NCBI GenBank assembly: GCA_000992695.1
Contig: LBUS01000006.1
Location: forward strand, 1-64,000
DNA length: 64,000 nt
DNA from: Candidatus Peregrinibacteria bacterium GW2011_GWF2_38_29
GTDB taxonomy: Bacteria > Patescibacteriota > Gracilibacteria > UBA1369 > UBA12463
Direction: 5' to 3'
Position 1 is the stretch's first letter; each line of letters opens with the position of its first letter. Shown here piece after piece: positions 39,401 through 48,770 of this stretch. The notes under the pieces are model-generated. The model had not been told where the DNA came from and ran no database searches. It saw nothing but the letters and a program-made list of their open reading frames with translations. The position numbers were made by a program, and so were the translations under genes.

Positions 39401-39841
39401 ACCCCTAATAACCCCGGGTGCAGGAAAACTTTTCATCAAAAAATAATAAGGAACAATTATAAAATTATTAACCTTGGAAACTATTTTTGATAAAAATCTA
39501 GAAATATTAATAGCATCACTACGCTGTCCATTAAAAACACCGTCCTTCTGGGCAAAAGAATCAGAACTGTACATCGGGGCATCAACAGAAACAGCATTAA
39601 CCCCACCGAGCCTCTCAAGCTCTTTGTGGACAATATCCCTTTCAATACAATTATCAGTAATCCATAAAAAGGTTTTCGGCAAACCGTCAGTGTTCTCGAT
39701 AAAATCAAGAGCAACAAGCGCTTTTGAAGTATGTCCATTCGCTCCGGAAACAATCAAATTGCCGTTTTTTTTGAACGACTCAATAACGCCATTATGTAAT
39801 GGATACGTAAAATGCGTAACGAAAGAGTTTTGCTTAATCAC
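36488..39841 (-). CDS. mfd: Transcription-repair coupling factor Mfd
   Basis: [81 protein letters not shown]; C-terminal TRCF domain. Confidence 0.95.
   Translation of the reverse strand: [1117 protein letters not shown]
36503..36550. repeat. 7-nt periodic low-complexity tract at mfd 3' end
   Basis: gaatttg-gaatttg-ttttgga-ttttgaa-tttcggg-tttcgga-tttgg. Confidence 0.7.
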
Positions 39842-39888
39842 TTACTAAATAACTTTAAATTTTAACTTGTGGATTTGAGTTTTGCCTT

Positions 39889-40995
39889 TTAAATTTTGAG
39901 CGGCATGATGATGTATGTATAATCCGCATTCTTTTGTGGCCTAACAACAACAGGAGAAAGTTTATCATTTATCTCCAAGCACACCTTATCTTCACCTAAA
40001 ACAGGCAAAACGTCAAGTAGATACTGTGCGTTAAAGGCGATTTTGTTATTTTCACCCTCAATTGTGACTGAAATTTCAGCCTTTTCTTCACCAACCTTAG
40101 TTTCTTCCGTGGAAATCATCATCTTCCCATCGTTTGTAACGGAAATCTTAACACTATTACTATCTTCTTTTGCGAACAAGCTAACTCTCTTCATAGCCAA
40201 TTCAAGGTCCGCCGTAGATGTTAAAATTTTAGTTTTACTTGTTTTTGGAATAATCCTTTCGTAATCAGGGAATTTACCCTCAATAAGCCTCGAAGTAAGC
40301 TCAATTGCGCCTATGGCAAATAAAATTTGGTTCTTACTAATCGTAATATCAACATCGCCCGCTGCTTTAGAAAGAAGTTTGCTTAATTCAAAAGCCGTTC
40401 TGGCAGGGACAATACACTCAACCCTAGCGGCGTCTTTATCTTTTTTTGTAGAAATTTTTCTCTCGGAAAGCCTATAGCTATCAGTTGCAACAAGTTTTAA
40501 AGCGTCTTTATCAAATAAAAAATACACACCAGATAAAACCGGCCTTGATGTGTTAAGTGAAGCCGAAAAAACAACTTGATTTAAGGCTTTTTCGAGCTCT
40601 TTCGCTGGTATAGATAATGTGTGATCTTTTTCAGTTTTCGGGATAAGTGGAAATTCGTCTGAATGAATGCCTTTAATCTTTGTTTGTGAACTTGAAGATT
40701 TAATCGCAAGAGTTAGATTGTCGAGAACGCTTAATTCAACTTTCTCGTCTGGTAATAAAGATATGTAATTTGTAAAAAGTTTAGCCGGAACAGTCATAGA
40801 GCCTTCATTTCTAACGTCTGTTTGAAGGTGATATTTAATTGCAATTTCAAGATTTGTAGCTGCAAAAAACATCTCCTTACCTTCTGTTTTTATCAATATA
40901 TTGTTTAAAACAGGCAAAACAACGTTCTGGCTTACAGCCTTACTAACAATATTAAGGGCATTTAAAAGCTCCTTCTGGTTACAAAAGACCTTCAT
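39889..40995 (-). CDS. dnaN: DNA polymerase III beta sliding clamp
   Basis: MKVFCNQKELLNALNIVSKAVSQNVVLPVLNNILIKTEG; KGIHSDEFPLIP; ATDSYRLSERKI; C-term VVRPQKNADYTYIIMPLKI. Confidence 0.95.
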   Translation of the reverse strand: MKVFCNQKELLNALNIVSKAVSQNVVLPVLNNILIKTEGKEMFFAATNLEIAIKYHLQTDVRNEGSMTVPAKLFTNYISLLPDEKVELSVLDNLTLAIKSSSSQTKIKGIHSDEFPLIPKTEKDHTLSIPAKELEKALNQVVFSASLNTSRPVLSGVYFLFDKDALKLVATDSYRLSERKISTKKDKDAARVECIVPARTAFELSKLLSKAAGDVDITISKNQILFAIGAIELTSRLIEGKFPDYERIIPKTSKTKILTSTADLELAMKRVSLFAKEDSNSVKISVTNDGKMMISTEETKVGEEKAEISVTIEGENNKIAFNAQYLLDVLPVLGEDKVCLEINDKLSPVVVRPQKNADYTYIIMPLKI

Positions 40996-41234
40996 AATTA
41001 TAAGTGGTTATTTCTTTAAATTAAATTATACAGATTAACCCATATTAAACAATATAAAGTTAATTAATTAAATTATTATTAATAAAGGGTAAAAAGTTAT
41101 AAACAAACTTTAAACAATAAATCTAATTAAAAGACCCTAAAAACAAAAGAAGACAATATGATTAATTTTTTTATTCAACAGTAAAAGTGTAAAATATGGT
41201 AAAACTTGTTTATAAATATTTTTTAAAACGTCAT
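40996..41234. other. Candidate replication origin (AT-rich dnaN upstream region)
   Basis: Very AT-rich divergent intergenic next to dnaN; inverted pair TTATAAACA (41097-41105) and TGTTTATAA (41207-41215), one mismatch from TTATNCACA. Confidence 0.4.
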
Positions 41235-41606
41235 ATGAGAAAACTTTTGAACATATCACTACTGACTTTTGCACTTTTTCTTCAGGGGTGTGTAGTGAGC
41301 AATCCTGTGTATGATAATTTTGCGAAATGTGTGACAAGTAAAAATACAAAAATATACGGGACTTACTGGTGTCACAACTGTACAAAGCAAAAAAAACTAT
41401 TCGCAGAAGCTTTTCAATATATAGATTATATCGAGTGTGATCCGGGGGGTGAAAGAGCGCAACCGGAAGTTTGTCTTAAAAAAGGGATTCAAGCTTATCC
41501 GACGTGGGAGTTTTCAGATGGGAGTAGGGTTGAAGGGGTAATGCCGCTCGAAAAAATAGCGGAAAAAACAAATTGCAAGCTTGAAGATGAGGGTGTGGTA
41601 AAATAA
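41235..41606 (+). CDS. Thioredoxin-like lipoprotein
   Basis: MRKLLNISLLTFALFLQGC lipobox; YGTYWCHNCTKQKKLF CxxC motif; YPTWEF cis-Pro motif. Confidence 0.78.
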   Translation: MRKLLNISLLTFALFLQGCVVSNPVYDNFAKCVTSKNTKIYGTYWCHNCTKQKKLFAEAFQYIDYIECDPGGERAQPEVCLKKGIQAYPTWEFSDGSRVEGVMPLEKIAEKTNCKLEDEGVVK

Positions 41607-41615
41607 TAAATAAAA

Positions 41616-42305
41616 ATGGAAGAGGTAAAATTTTTAACAGTACTTATAACAGCATTAATTGATTCAATCAACCCATGTGCAATTGGGGTGCTTGTGATAC
41701 TTGCAACCGCAATACTTTCTTTATATGAGAATAAAAGAAAATTAATTGCGATTGGGTTTGTTTACATTGGAGCGGTTTACGTGTCTTATTTGCTCGCAGG
41801 ACTCGGGCTTGTTTATTTCTTATATAAGATAAAAATATCGAACTTTATAGGCATTGCAGTGGCGGTCGTGGTTATTATTTTAGGGTTGATCGAGATGAAG
41901 GATTATTTTTGGTACGGGAAAGGTTTTTCGTTGAAAATTTCGGAATCGAAAATGCAAAAAATTAAAAAATACACAGAGAATATAACGGTTGTGGGCGCGA
42001 TCATTCTCGGGTTTTTTGTTTCAGCGGTGGAGTTGCCTTGCACGGGCGGACCGTATCTTGCAATAACAACGATTTTATCGAAGAACTTCAACCCAACAGC
42101 ATTTTATTACCTGCTTTTTTACAACTTTATTTTTGTATTACCTTTAATAGTTATAATTCTCGCGGTTTATATTGGAGTTTCTGCGGCGCAAGTGGCTAAC
42201 TGGAAAAATAAAAATAAAGCCGTGATGAGGCTCGTGACTGGTGTCGTTATGGTTGCGCTTGGTGTAGCGCTGTTCTTGAATGCGATAGGTTACATTTACC
42301 TTTAA
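41616..42305 (+). CDS. CcdA/DsbD-type transmembrane thiol-disulfide transporter
   Basis: TALIDSINPCAIGVLVIL and SAVELPCTGGPYLAITTIL paired Cys-containing TM motifs. Confidence 0.82.
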   Translation: MEEVKFLTVLITALIDSINPCAIGVLVILATAILSLYENKRKLIAIGFVYIGAVYVSYLLAGLGLVYFLYKIKISNFIGIAVAVVVIILGLIEMKDYFWYGKGFSLKISESKMQKIKKYTENITVVGAIILGFFVSAVELPCTGGPYLAITTILSKNFNPTAFYYLLFYNFIFVLPLIVIILAVYIGVSAAQVANWKNKNKAVMRLVTGVVMVALGVALFLNAIGYIYL

Positions 42306-42343
42306 AGTCTGATATAATAAATATCCGAACGTAAATATACAAT

Positions 42344-43876
42344 ATGGAATTAAATATAATACTGTTGGTCACAGGTTTACTCGCAGGTTTTATAACCGGA
42401 GAAGTTCTAACTCCAAAGAAAAAAATTAATATAGCGGAAACGCGACACAAAGCGGATAAAGCCGTTGAATTAGCGAAAGAAAAAGCCCTTCAAATAAGGG
42501 AAAAAGCGAGGACGCAAACCGACGAGGCAAGAACTAAAACAACAGAAAATTCAAAAACGTATGAATTGTTTTTAAAAGATCTTGAAAAATCGGTAAAGAT
42601 AAAAGAAGAAGCTTCGAGTAAAAGAGAAAAAAGACTTGAGGAGTTAAAGCTCCAAGCCGCGCAAGAGGATGAAAAGTTGATTTCAATACAGAAAAAACAC
42701 GAAGAAATAAAACTGGATCAAGTTAAAACTCTTTCAAATAAGGCGGGCAAAAGCGTGGAGGATGTTAAAAACCAACTCGTAAAAAGTTTTGAGGAGGGGC
42801 TTCAAGCGGAAAATATAGATAAATTAAAGAGACTCGAGAGTTATTACGGAGAAATTGCAGAGAAATACGCGAAAAACATGATACTCGAGACTATGCAAAG
42901 GGTGGCAATGGACACTTCGACTGAAAAGAAAAACGTACAAATTTACGTACCAAAAGACGGCTTAAAAGCTGAACTTGTTGGAAGAACAGGTGAAAATATT
43001 AAAGAACTTGAGAGCTTGGTAGAGGTCAGCATTGTGTTTAATGATTTTCCAGATACGATTTCGGTTTCATCCTATAGTTTATTGCAAAGACACATAGCGG
43101 AAATCGCGATAACAAGATTGTTCGAAAGTAGAAGAAGAATAGATGTGAAAATGGTGCAGGAGGCTGTGAAATTCGCGACCGCGGAAGTTGATAAAGATGT
43201 TTATAAGCTCGGACTTGATGCTATAAAAAAACTTGGCATAAAAAGAGCGTTTCATCCGGATTTGGTGAAGATAGTTGGAAGACTTTATTTCAGAACAAGT
43301 TACGGCCAAAACATTATGCGCCATTCTATGGAGGTTACATATCTTGCAAATATGATAAGTGACGAGCTTGGTTTAGATGGAGAAACATGCCGAATAGCGG
43401 GATTCTTGCACGACCTCGGAAAAGCAATAGATCAAGACCCGGGAGTGACAGGTGGCCACGATTTTATTACAAAAGAATTGATGACAAAATACGGATTTTC
43501 GGAAGATGAAATCCATGCGGCATGGGCGCATCACGAGTCTGAGCCTGCAAGAACTCCGGAAGCAATGGTGATTAAAGCAGCAGACGCGATTTCAGCCGGA
43601 AGGCCTGGTGCAAGACAAGAATCTATAGGTAGATATATTGAAAGGATTAAAGCTTTGGAAGAAATCCCGGGAAGGTTTAATGGTGTTAAAAGAGCATTCG
43701 CGATATCAGCAGGGCGCGAAGTTAGAGTGCTTGTTGATGCGCAAACTTTAAAAGATGAGGATCTTGCCGGACTTGCAAAAACCGTCGCAGAGACCATAGA
43801 AAGCGAGGTTGGTTATCCCGGAAAAGTAAAAATTAACGTGATCAGAAGAACTCAAACTTCTGAATATACAAGATAA
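42344..43876 (+). CDS. rny: Ribonuclease Y
   Basis: N-term TM + coiled coil; KH GRTGENIKELE; HD domain GFLHDLGKAIDQD; HHESEPARTPEAMVIKAADAISAGRPGAR. Confidence 0.95.
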   Translation: MELNIILLVTGLLAGFITGEVLTPKKKINIAETRHKADKAVELAKEKALQIREKARTQTDEARTKTTENSKTYELFLKDLEKSVKIKEEASSKREKRLEELKLQAAQEDEKLISIQKKHEEIKLDQVKTLSNKAGKSVEDVKNQLVKSFEEGLQAENIDKLKRLESYYGEIAEKYAKNMILETMQRVAMDTSTEKKNVQIYVPKDGLKAELVGRTGENIKELESLVEVSIVFNDFPDTISVSSYSLLQRHIAEIAITRLFESRRRIDVKMVQEAVKFATAEVDKDVYKLGLDAIKKLGIKRAFHPDLVKIVGRLYFRTSYGQNIMRHSMEVTYLANMISDELGLDGETCRIAGFLHDLGKAIDQDPGVTGGHDFITKELMTKYGFSEDEIHAAWAHHESEPARTPEAMVIKAADAISAGRPGARQESIGRYIERIKALEEIPGRFNGVKRAFAISAGREVRVLVDAQTLKDEDLAGLAKTVAETIESEVGYPGKVKINVIRRTQTSEYTR

Positions 43877-43897
43877 AAAAAATAACCCTCACAAAAA

Positions 43898-44137
43898 ATG
43901 GCAGACGAAAAAGACTCAGAAGGTATAGTTGATAAATTCATTTTAGGGGCGCTTATCGGTGGAGCAATTGGATCGGTATTAGGCGTAGCTCTTGCTCCAA
44001 AATCAGGCAAGGAGAACAGAAAAACAATCTTCAAAAAATATAAAGAAATAAAAAATAATTTATTGGGCGGCAGAGAACATCAAGGCGTTAAAGAAGAATC
44101 GGTGCAAGAAATAGCTCAAAAACAAGAAGAGGAATAA
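43898..44137 (+). CDS. YtxH-like small membrane protein
   Basis: FILGALIGGAIGSVLGVALAPKSGKENRKTIFKKYKEI. Confidence 0.7.
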   Translation: MADEKDSEGIVDKFILGALIGGAIGSVLGVALAPKSGKENRKTIFKKYKEIKNNLLGGREHQGVKEESVQEIAQKQEEE

Positions 44138-44150
44138 ACACAGCTTTATT

Positions 44151-45956
44151 ATGAGCAGAAAATTAAAAGTGGCAAAATACGTTGGAGCCATTTTGATAAT
44201 TTTAATGATTGTCGCGGCGGTTATCTTCGGAGGCAAGCCGTCATATGTGATTGCGGGAGTTTTAGTCGAAGATGTTAATTCGGCGCAGAAACAAGAGGAA
44301 ATAGCGGTTAAGGTTAAAAACTTTCAGGATAAAAAAATACAAATTACATACAATGATAAAGCGGTTTATATCTCCCCTTCTGATATTGGCGCAGAAATAG
44401 ATTTAAACGAAACGATTAATAAGTTAAGACGGTCAAATCGCATAGGGTTTTTCGTGGATCCGATTTATACGCCACTCGAAAATAAATTTGATCAGGCGAA
44501 ATTAACAGATTTTATAAAAAATGAATTCAAGGACGATATAAGAGAAATGAAAGAGGCGCGTATTGTTGTTAATAAGGGCAACTTCGAGATCGTAAAAGAA
44601 CAAGAGGGTTCAAAGTTAGACGAAAAAAAATTGGCGGACGATATAAAAAGTAAGCTCGAAAAGGCCTCGGAAGAAATTATAAATTTAAATTTTATAAAAA
44701 CACCACCAACCATTTTATCAGAAGATTTAAGCGTAAATTTTGAAAGAATTAAAACGGCGCTTGGCAAGAGTATCGCAGTCAAATACGACCAAAAGCCATA
44801 TCCGTTTTATCCAAAAACTTTTTTAGACGCAGTGTTTTTTCAAAAAGAATATAAGTTAATAACGGACGATGCTGTGGCCGGTCAATTTGTGGGATCGGGA
44901 ATTAAAATTAAGTTAAATTCAGAGCTTGTTAAAAAATCTTTCATTACAAATATAGCGCAAGAAATAGACAAAAAAGCCAATCCGGTAAAAATTTATAAAG
45001 ATAAAAGCGAGAAGATTGTTATTGAAGGACACGGCGATGTTGGCGAAGAGGTTGATCAGGACAAATTAATAGAATTGCTCGAAATTGCAATGAATGAAAA
45101 TGTACAAATTGTAAAAATTCCGATAATCCAGACCAGTCCGGAAGTCTCAATCTCTGAAGATCTGCAAGCGCTTGGCATAAAAGAGCTTATTGGCACAGGG
45201 CATACCTCTTATTACAATTCACCAAAAAATAGAATTCATAATATTGCGAACGGAGTCGCAAAATTCAACGGCGTTTTGATTAAGCCTGATGAAATTTTTT
45301 CTTTTAACAAAACTCTTGGGCGCGTCGATGAAACAACCGGATATTTAAAAGAATTGGTTATTAGACCGGAAGGAACAGTGCCGGAATATGGTGGCGGGCT
45401 TTGCCAAGTTTCAAGCACAATGTATAGAGCCGCGATATACGCAGGCTTGCCGATCATTGAAAGATCCCCTCATTCTTATGCAGTTACTTATTATTCGCAA
45501 ATTGGTGGGCACGGGCTTGATGCAACGATTTATCCGGGCGTGCACGATTTAAAGTTTAAAAACGACACAGGGGCGCATATTCTCGTCCAATCTTATACAG
45601 ACAGCCTTGAAGCATATTACAAATTTTACGGAACCTCAGACGGAAGAAAGGTTGCCATGGACGGACCTTATCTGGGCAATTATAAGGATGCTTTAAAGGA
45701 AGAAATTATAAAAACCGTCAGTTTGGCGCCCGGCGAGAAAAAAATGATTGAGCACGCAGGAAAAGGCTTTGACGCGGTTTGGTATCGAACGATAACTTAT
45801 ATAAGCGGTCTCAGTTCAAAAGAGACGATTTTTAGCCAATATAGACCAACGGCAAACAGATATAACGTTGGATATACAGCCGAAGAATTAGCGCAACAGG
45901 CTGCGCAAAATACACAAGGGGCTTTGCCGATCAAGACTGGAGAGTTTAAAGATTAA
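44151..45956 (+). CDS. VanW-family (YoaR-like) surface protein
   Basis: N-term TM; putative peptidoglycan-binding repeats; KPDEIFSFNKTLGRVDETTGY; PEYGGGLCQVSSTMYRAAIYAGLPIIERSPHSYAVTYY. Confidence 0.92.
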   Translation: MSRKLKVAKYVGAILIILMIVAAVIFGGKPSYVIAGVLVEDVNSAQKQEEIAVKVKNFQDKKIQITYNDKAVYISPSDIGAEIDLNETINKLRRSNRIGFFVDPIYTPLENKFDQAKLTDFIKNEFKDDIREMKEARIVVNKGNFEIVKEQEGSKLDEKKLADDIKSKLEKASEEIINLNFIKTPPTILSEDLSVNFERIKTALGKSIAVKYDQKPYPFYPKTFLDAVFFQKEYKLITDDAVAGQFVGSGIKIKLNSELVKKSFITNIAQEIDKKANPVKIYKDKSEKIVIEGHGDVGEEVDQDKLIELLEIAMNENVQIVKIPIIQTSPEVSISEDLQALGIKELIGTGHTSYYNSPKNRIHNIANGVAKFNGVLIKPDEIFSFNKTLGRVDETTGYLKELVIRPEGTVPEYGGGLCQVSSTMYRAAIYAGLPIIERSPHSYAVTYYSQIGGHGLDATIYPGVHDLKFKNDTGAHILVQSYTDSLEAYYKFYGTSDGRKVAMDGPYLGNYKDALKEEIIKTVSLAPGEKKMIEHAGKGFDAVWYRTITYISGLSSKETIFSQYRPTANRYNVGYTAEELAQQAAQNTQGALPIKTGEFKD

Positions 45957-46839
45957 GGAGCGCAATCCCCGCAAGATTAATTAAAAGTGCGCAGATTTTT
46001 AAGACGACGTTCCTTTTATCCAAATCTTCCCGAAGGTCGACTTTTATAAATAGTGCAAAAACAATAACTAAAATAAAAACAAAGATTGATTGGAACCCTT
46101 CCATGGCATAAACAAGCGCAACTTTACCAAGAGAAAGCGCCCAAACATTTAGCAAGGTGCCGATAATCCCAATTACGATTGCCGCAAGAATAATAAGAAC
46201 GGTTTTGGTGTTAAAAGTTTTCATTTCCGCGGCATGAATATCGCGGATTTTTTTAAAAAAGAAAAATGGGATAGCAAGTAGCATGCCGATTATATGTGTA
46301 TAAATAAACAAATTTATTGTACCGATTTCTTGAGAGACATGCCGCACAGCGGTTCCATATATTGCAAATCCAACGCAAGAAAGCGCCATCCACCAAAAAG
46401 CTTTTGAAAATTTAACAATACCTTTACCAAATTTCATCGAAGCCAAAACGATCCCAAATGTGAGCATGCAAAATGCGATTATTTGATTATTTGTCAGAGT
46501 CTCCCCTATCGTGAAGTAAGCCATTATCAGGCTAAAAAGAGGAATCAAAACCCATAAAATATTTATTCTCGAAACGTCTTCTATCTGCATCGCTTTAACA
46601 TATGGGAATAAAGCTGCAAATTCAAAAGCGGTTGCAAGCAATATCCATAAAAATTGACTCATCGTTGGTATGTACAAGCCAAAAAACGGGATTAACACTA
46701 CGCTAGCTCCTCCAATAAGAAACATCCAAATACAATATATGTAAGGATTTTTTATTTTATTTGTGAGTATAAATTTATCGCCAATGCTTCCAAAAGCCCA
46801 AACGAGATGCGATGAAATTGCAATAAAAATCCAATTCAT
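45946..46839 (-). CDS. EamA/DMT-family transporter
   Basis: 10-TM, two-repeat layout; NWIFIAISSHLVWAFGSIGDKF. Confidence 0.82.
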   Translation of the reverse strand: MNWIFIAISSHLVWAFGSIGDKFILTNKIKNPYIYCIWMFLIGGASVVLIPFFGLYIPTMSQFLWILLATAFEFAALFPYVKAMQIEDVSRINILWVLIPLFSLIMAYFTIGETLTNNQIIAFCMLTFGIVLASMKFGKGIVKFSKAFWWMALSCVGFAIYGTAVRHVSQEIGTINLFIYTHIIGMLLAIPFFFFKKIRDIHAAEMKTFNTKTVLIILAAIVIGIIGTLLNVWALSLGKVALVYAMEGFQSIFVFILVIVFALFIKVDLREDLDKRNVVLKICALLINLAGIALLNL

Positions 46840-46923
46840 AAGCGGATTCTACATAAATATACAAAAAATATCGAGGAAATGGATGAGCTTATAGGGGTTT
46901 GTCGGTTGGATGTTTCGAAGACA

Positions 46924-47030
46924 GTCGCGAGGTTGAGCGACCACGGTGTTTGGCTTTGCCAAACGAGCGAAACCGAGCGCTAGTGCATCTGTGCACGGTG
47001 GGCACAGAAAACGTGTCTGAGAAGCAGACA
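46924..47030. repeat. GC-rich multi-hairpin intergenic element
   Basis: Successive stems: GTCGC/GCGAC, GTTTGGC-TTT-GCCAAAC, GTGCA-TCTG-TGCAC, TGTCTG-AGAAG-CAGACA; direct repeat CGAGCGAAACCGAGCG. Confidence 0.5.
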
Positions 47031-47043
47031 ACCAGCAAACCTT

Positions 47044-47889
47044 CTACTTCCTCGGTTTCTTATGTTTTATTTTCTTCGAAACCGCCTTAAGATTCAAATT
47101 ATTTTTATCAATTTTCAGTCCTTGATCAATCACTTCTTTTGCGCGATCAAGGTTCCCGAGCGAAACATACGCATCCGCAAGAGCCGCGTAAGAATCAGGA
47201 TTATTTGGATCTAACGAGATTGCTTTATTGATATTTTCAATGGTGGCATCATAATTTCCCATCTCATGCGTAACGCGACCAATATTTAAAAATCTTTTTG
47301 GATTTGACGAATCAAGTTCTGCAGATTTAACATAAGCTTCACAAGATTCCGGATATCTTTGTTGCATATAAAACGCATTTCCAAGATTGCTATAAACAAC
47401 GGCGTCGCCGCAGTTTATGCCAAGCAACTTTTTAAAAATCGCTTCCGCCTTCATAGGCAAATTCTTTTTCAAATAAATAACGCCAAGTCTAAGGTTTGCT
47501 TCAACATGGTTTTCATTGAACGATAAAGCCTTGATATAAGCCTTTTCCGCCTCATCTACGTAATCTTTCTTAAAGGCTTTTTCACCTGCCAAAAAATATT
47601 TCTCCATTTCTTTTTGATCATCGGTTTCAAGCCTTGGTTGAACGGTTTCATTCCCAATAACAGCCGCAGGGCAATGCGCAGCATCAGGCGCGGAAGTTTC
47701 AACAGGGATATTTATAAAAGACTTGTTTTGCTTTTTAAATCGCGAAAAAATATATTTTTCTCCATAAGCAAAAAGTTTTTGACCGCTTCCTGTAAAAAAC
47801 CACAAGTTTTTATTGAGCCTTTGGCGTCTTATAAATATTAAAACAAGTCCCAAAACAGAAAATATCGCAAGTAAAATATAAATAAGCAT
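47044..47889 (-). CDS. Membrane-anchored TPR protein
   Basis: N-term TM; TPRs AEKAYIKALSFNENHVEANLRLGVIYLKKN, VVYSNLGNAFYMQQRYPESCEAYVKSAELD, ATIENINKAISLDPNNPDSYAALADAYVSLGN. Confidence 0.85.
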   Translation of the reverse strand: MLIYILLAIFSVLGLVLIFIRRQRLNKNLWFFTGSGQKLFAYGEKYIFSRFKKQNKSFINIPVETSAPDAAHCPAAVIGNETVQPRLETDDQKEMEKYFLAGEKAFKKDYVDEAEKAYIKALSFNENHVEANLRLGVIYLKKNLPMKAEAIFKKLLGINCGDAVVYSNLGNAFYMQQRYPESCEAYVKSAELDSSNPKRFLNIGRVTHEMGNYDATIENINKAISLDPNNPDSYAALADAYVSLGNLDRAKEVIDQGLKIDKNNLNLKAVSKKIKHKKPRK

Positions 47890-47894
47890 ATTTT

Positions 47895-48770
47895 TTAAAT
47901 TAATTCAGGCTCAGCTTCAGGGCTTTCAGAAGCCTGTTTTCTGCCCCCAGCAGGAGTCGAAAGTATTTTTTTAATTTCCTTGTCTTCAATAACCATAAAT
48001 TGTCCTTCGCGCGTGATGATCTTCACTTTTCTATTCAAAACATCAAGACCAATAACTTCAGCTTCATTGTCTTTTGTTGCGACAATGGTGCCAATTTCCG
48101 GCAATCCTTCTCTCATGCGATTATATTCTTCAACTTCAAATCTTAAACAGCAAAGCAATTTTCCACATACGCCTGATAATTTGCTTCCGCCTTTTCCTTC
48201 AAGTCCCTGCACTCTAACCATTTCCATGGTGATGCTTAGCAATTTATCCATCCAGCTTTTACAGCAAACGCGCTTTCCGCATTTTCCGCATGTAGCAAGC
48301 ATTCTTGCGCGATCCCTAGGTCCAACTTGATGTAAGTGAATTTGTTTTTTAAATTGACCGGCGAGTATTTTCACAAGTTCGCGAAAATCAACGCGTTCAT
48401 CAGCTGTGAATAAAAATGCGAGACGTTTTCCATCAAAAGAAAACGACGCGTCAAAAACATGCATATTCAAATTTAATTCCGTGACTTTATCGCAGCACAT
48501 CATAACCGCTTCAGCTTTTCTTTCTTCGTGCGATTCGATTTTTTGCAAATCGTGAGAAGTGGCTTTTCTAAGCACACAAGCGTTTTTCATCAATTTCTCG
48601 GCATCAGAGGCGGGCCCAATATAATTTATTTTTCCGGCATCTTCAGAGCCTTCGTCGTCGCGATAGATTATTATATCGCCCGCAGAGTAATCAGCATCAT
48701 CCTTTTCCGTGCACGGAATTTCAATAAGGTTTTTCTTAAAAAACGAAATTATGTGAAATGTATTTTTCAT
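47895..48770 (-). CDS. PSP1 domain protein (RicT/YaaT-like)
   Basis: FLFTADERVDFRELVKILAGQFKKQIHLHQVGPRDRARMLATCGKCGKRVCC; GKGGSKLSGVCGKLLCCLRFE. Confidence 0.9.
   Translation of the reverse strand: MKNTFHIISFFKKNLIEIPCTEKDDADYSAGDIIIYRDDEGSEDAGKINYIGPASDAEKLMKNACVLRKATSHDLQKIESHEERKAEAVMMCCDKVTELNLNMHVFDASFSFDGKRLAFLFTADERVDFRELVKILAGQFKKQIHLHQVGPRDRARMLATCGKCGKRVCCKSWMDKLLSITMEMVRVQGLEGKGGSKLSGVCGKLLCCLRFEVEEYNRMREGLPEIGTIVATKDNEAEVIGLDVLNRKVKIITREGQFMVIEDKEIKKILSTPAGGRKQASESPEAEPELI

Noticed and set aside
41196-41234. Track start of the Trx-like gene at 41196
   Set aside because: The lipoprotein signal peptide begins at the internal Met at 41235.
46849-47090. Short ORFs (60 and 63 aa) on both strands
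   Set aside because: Coincide with the hairpin element; translations look like palindrome artefacts.
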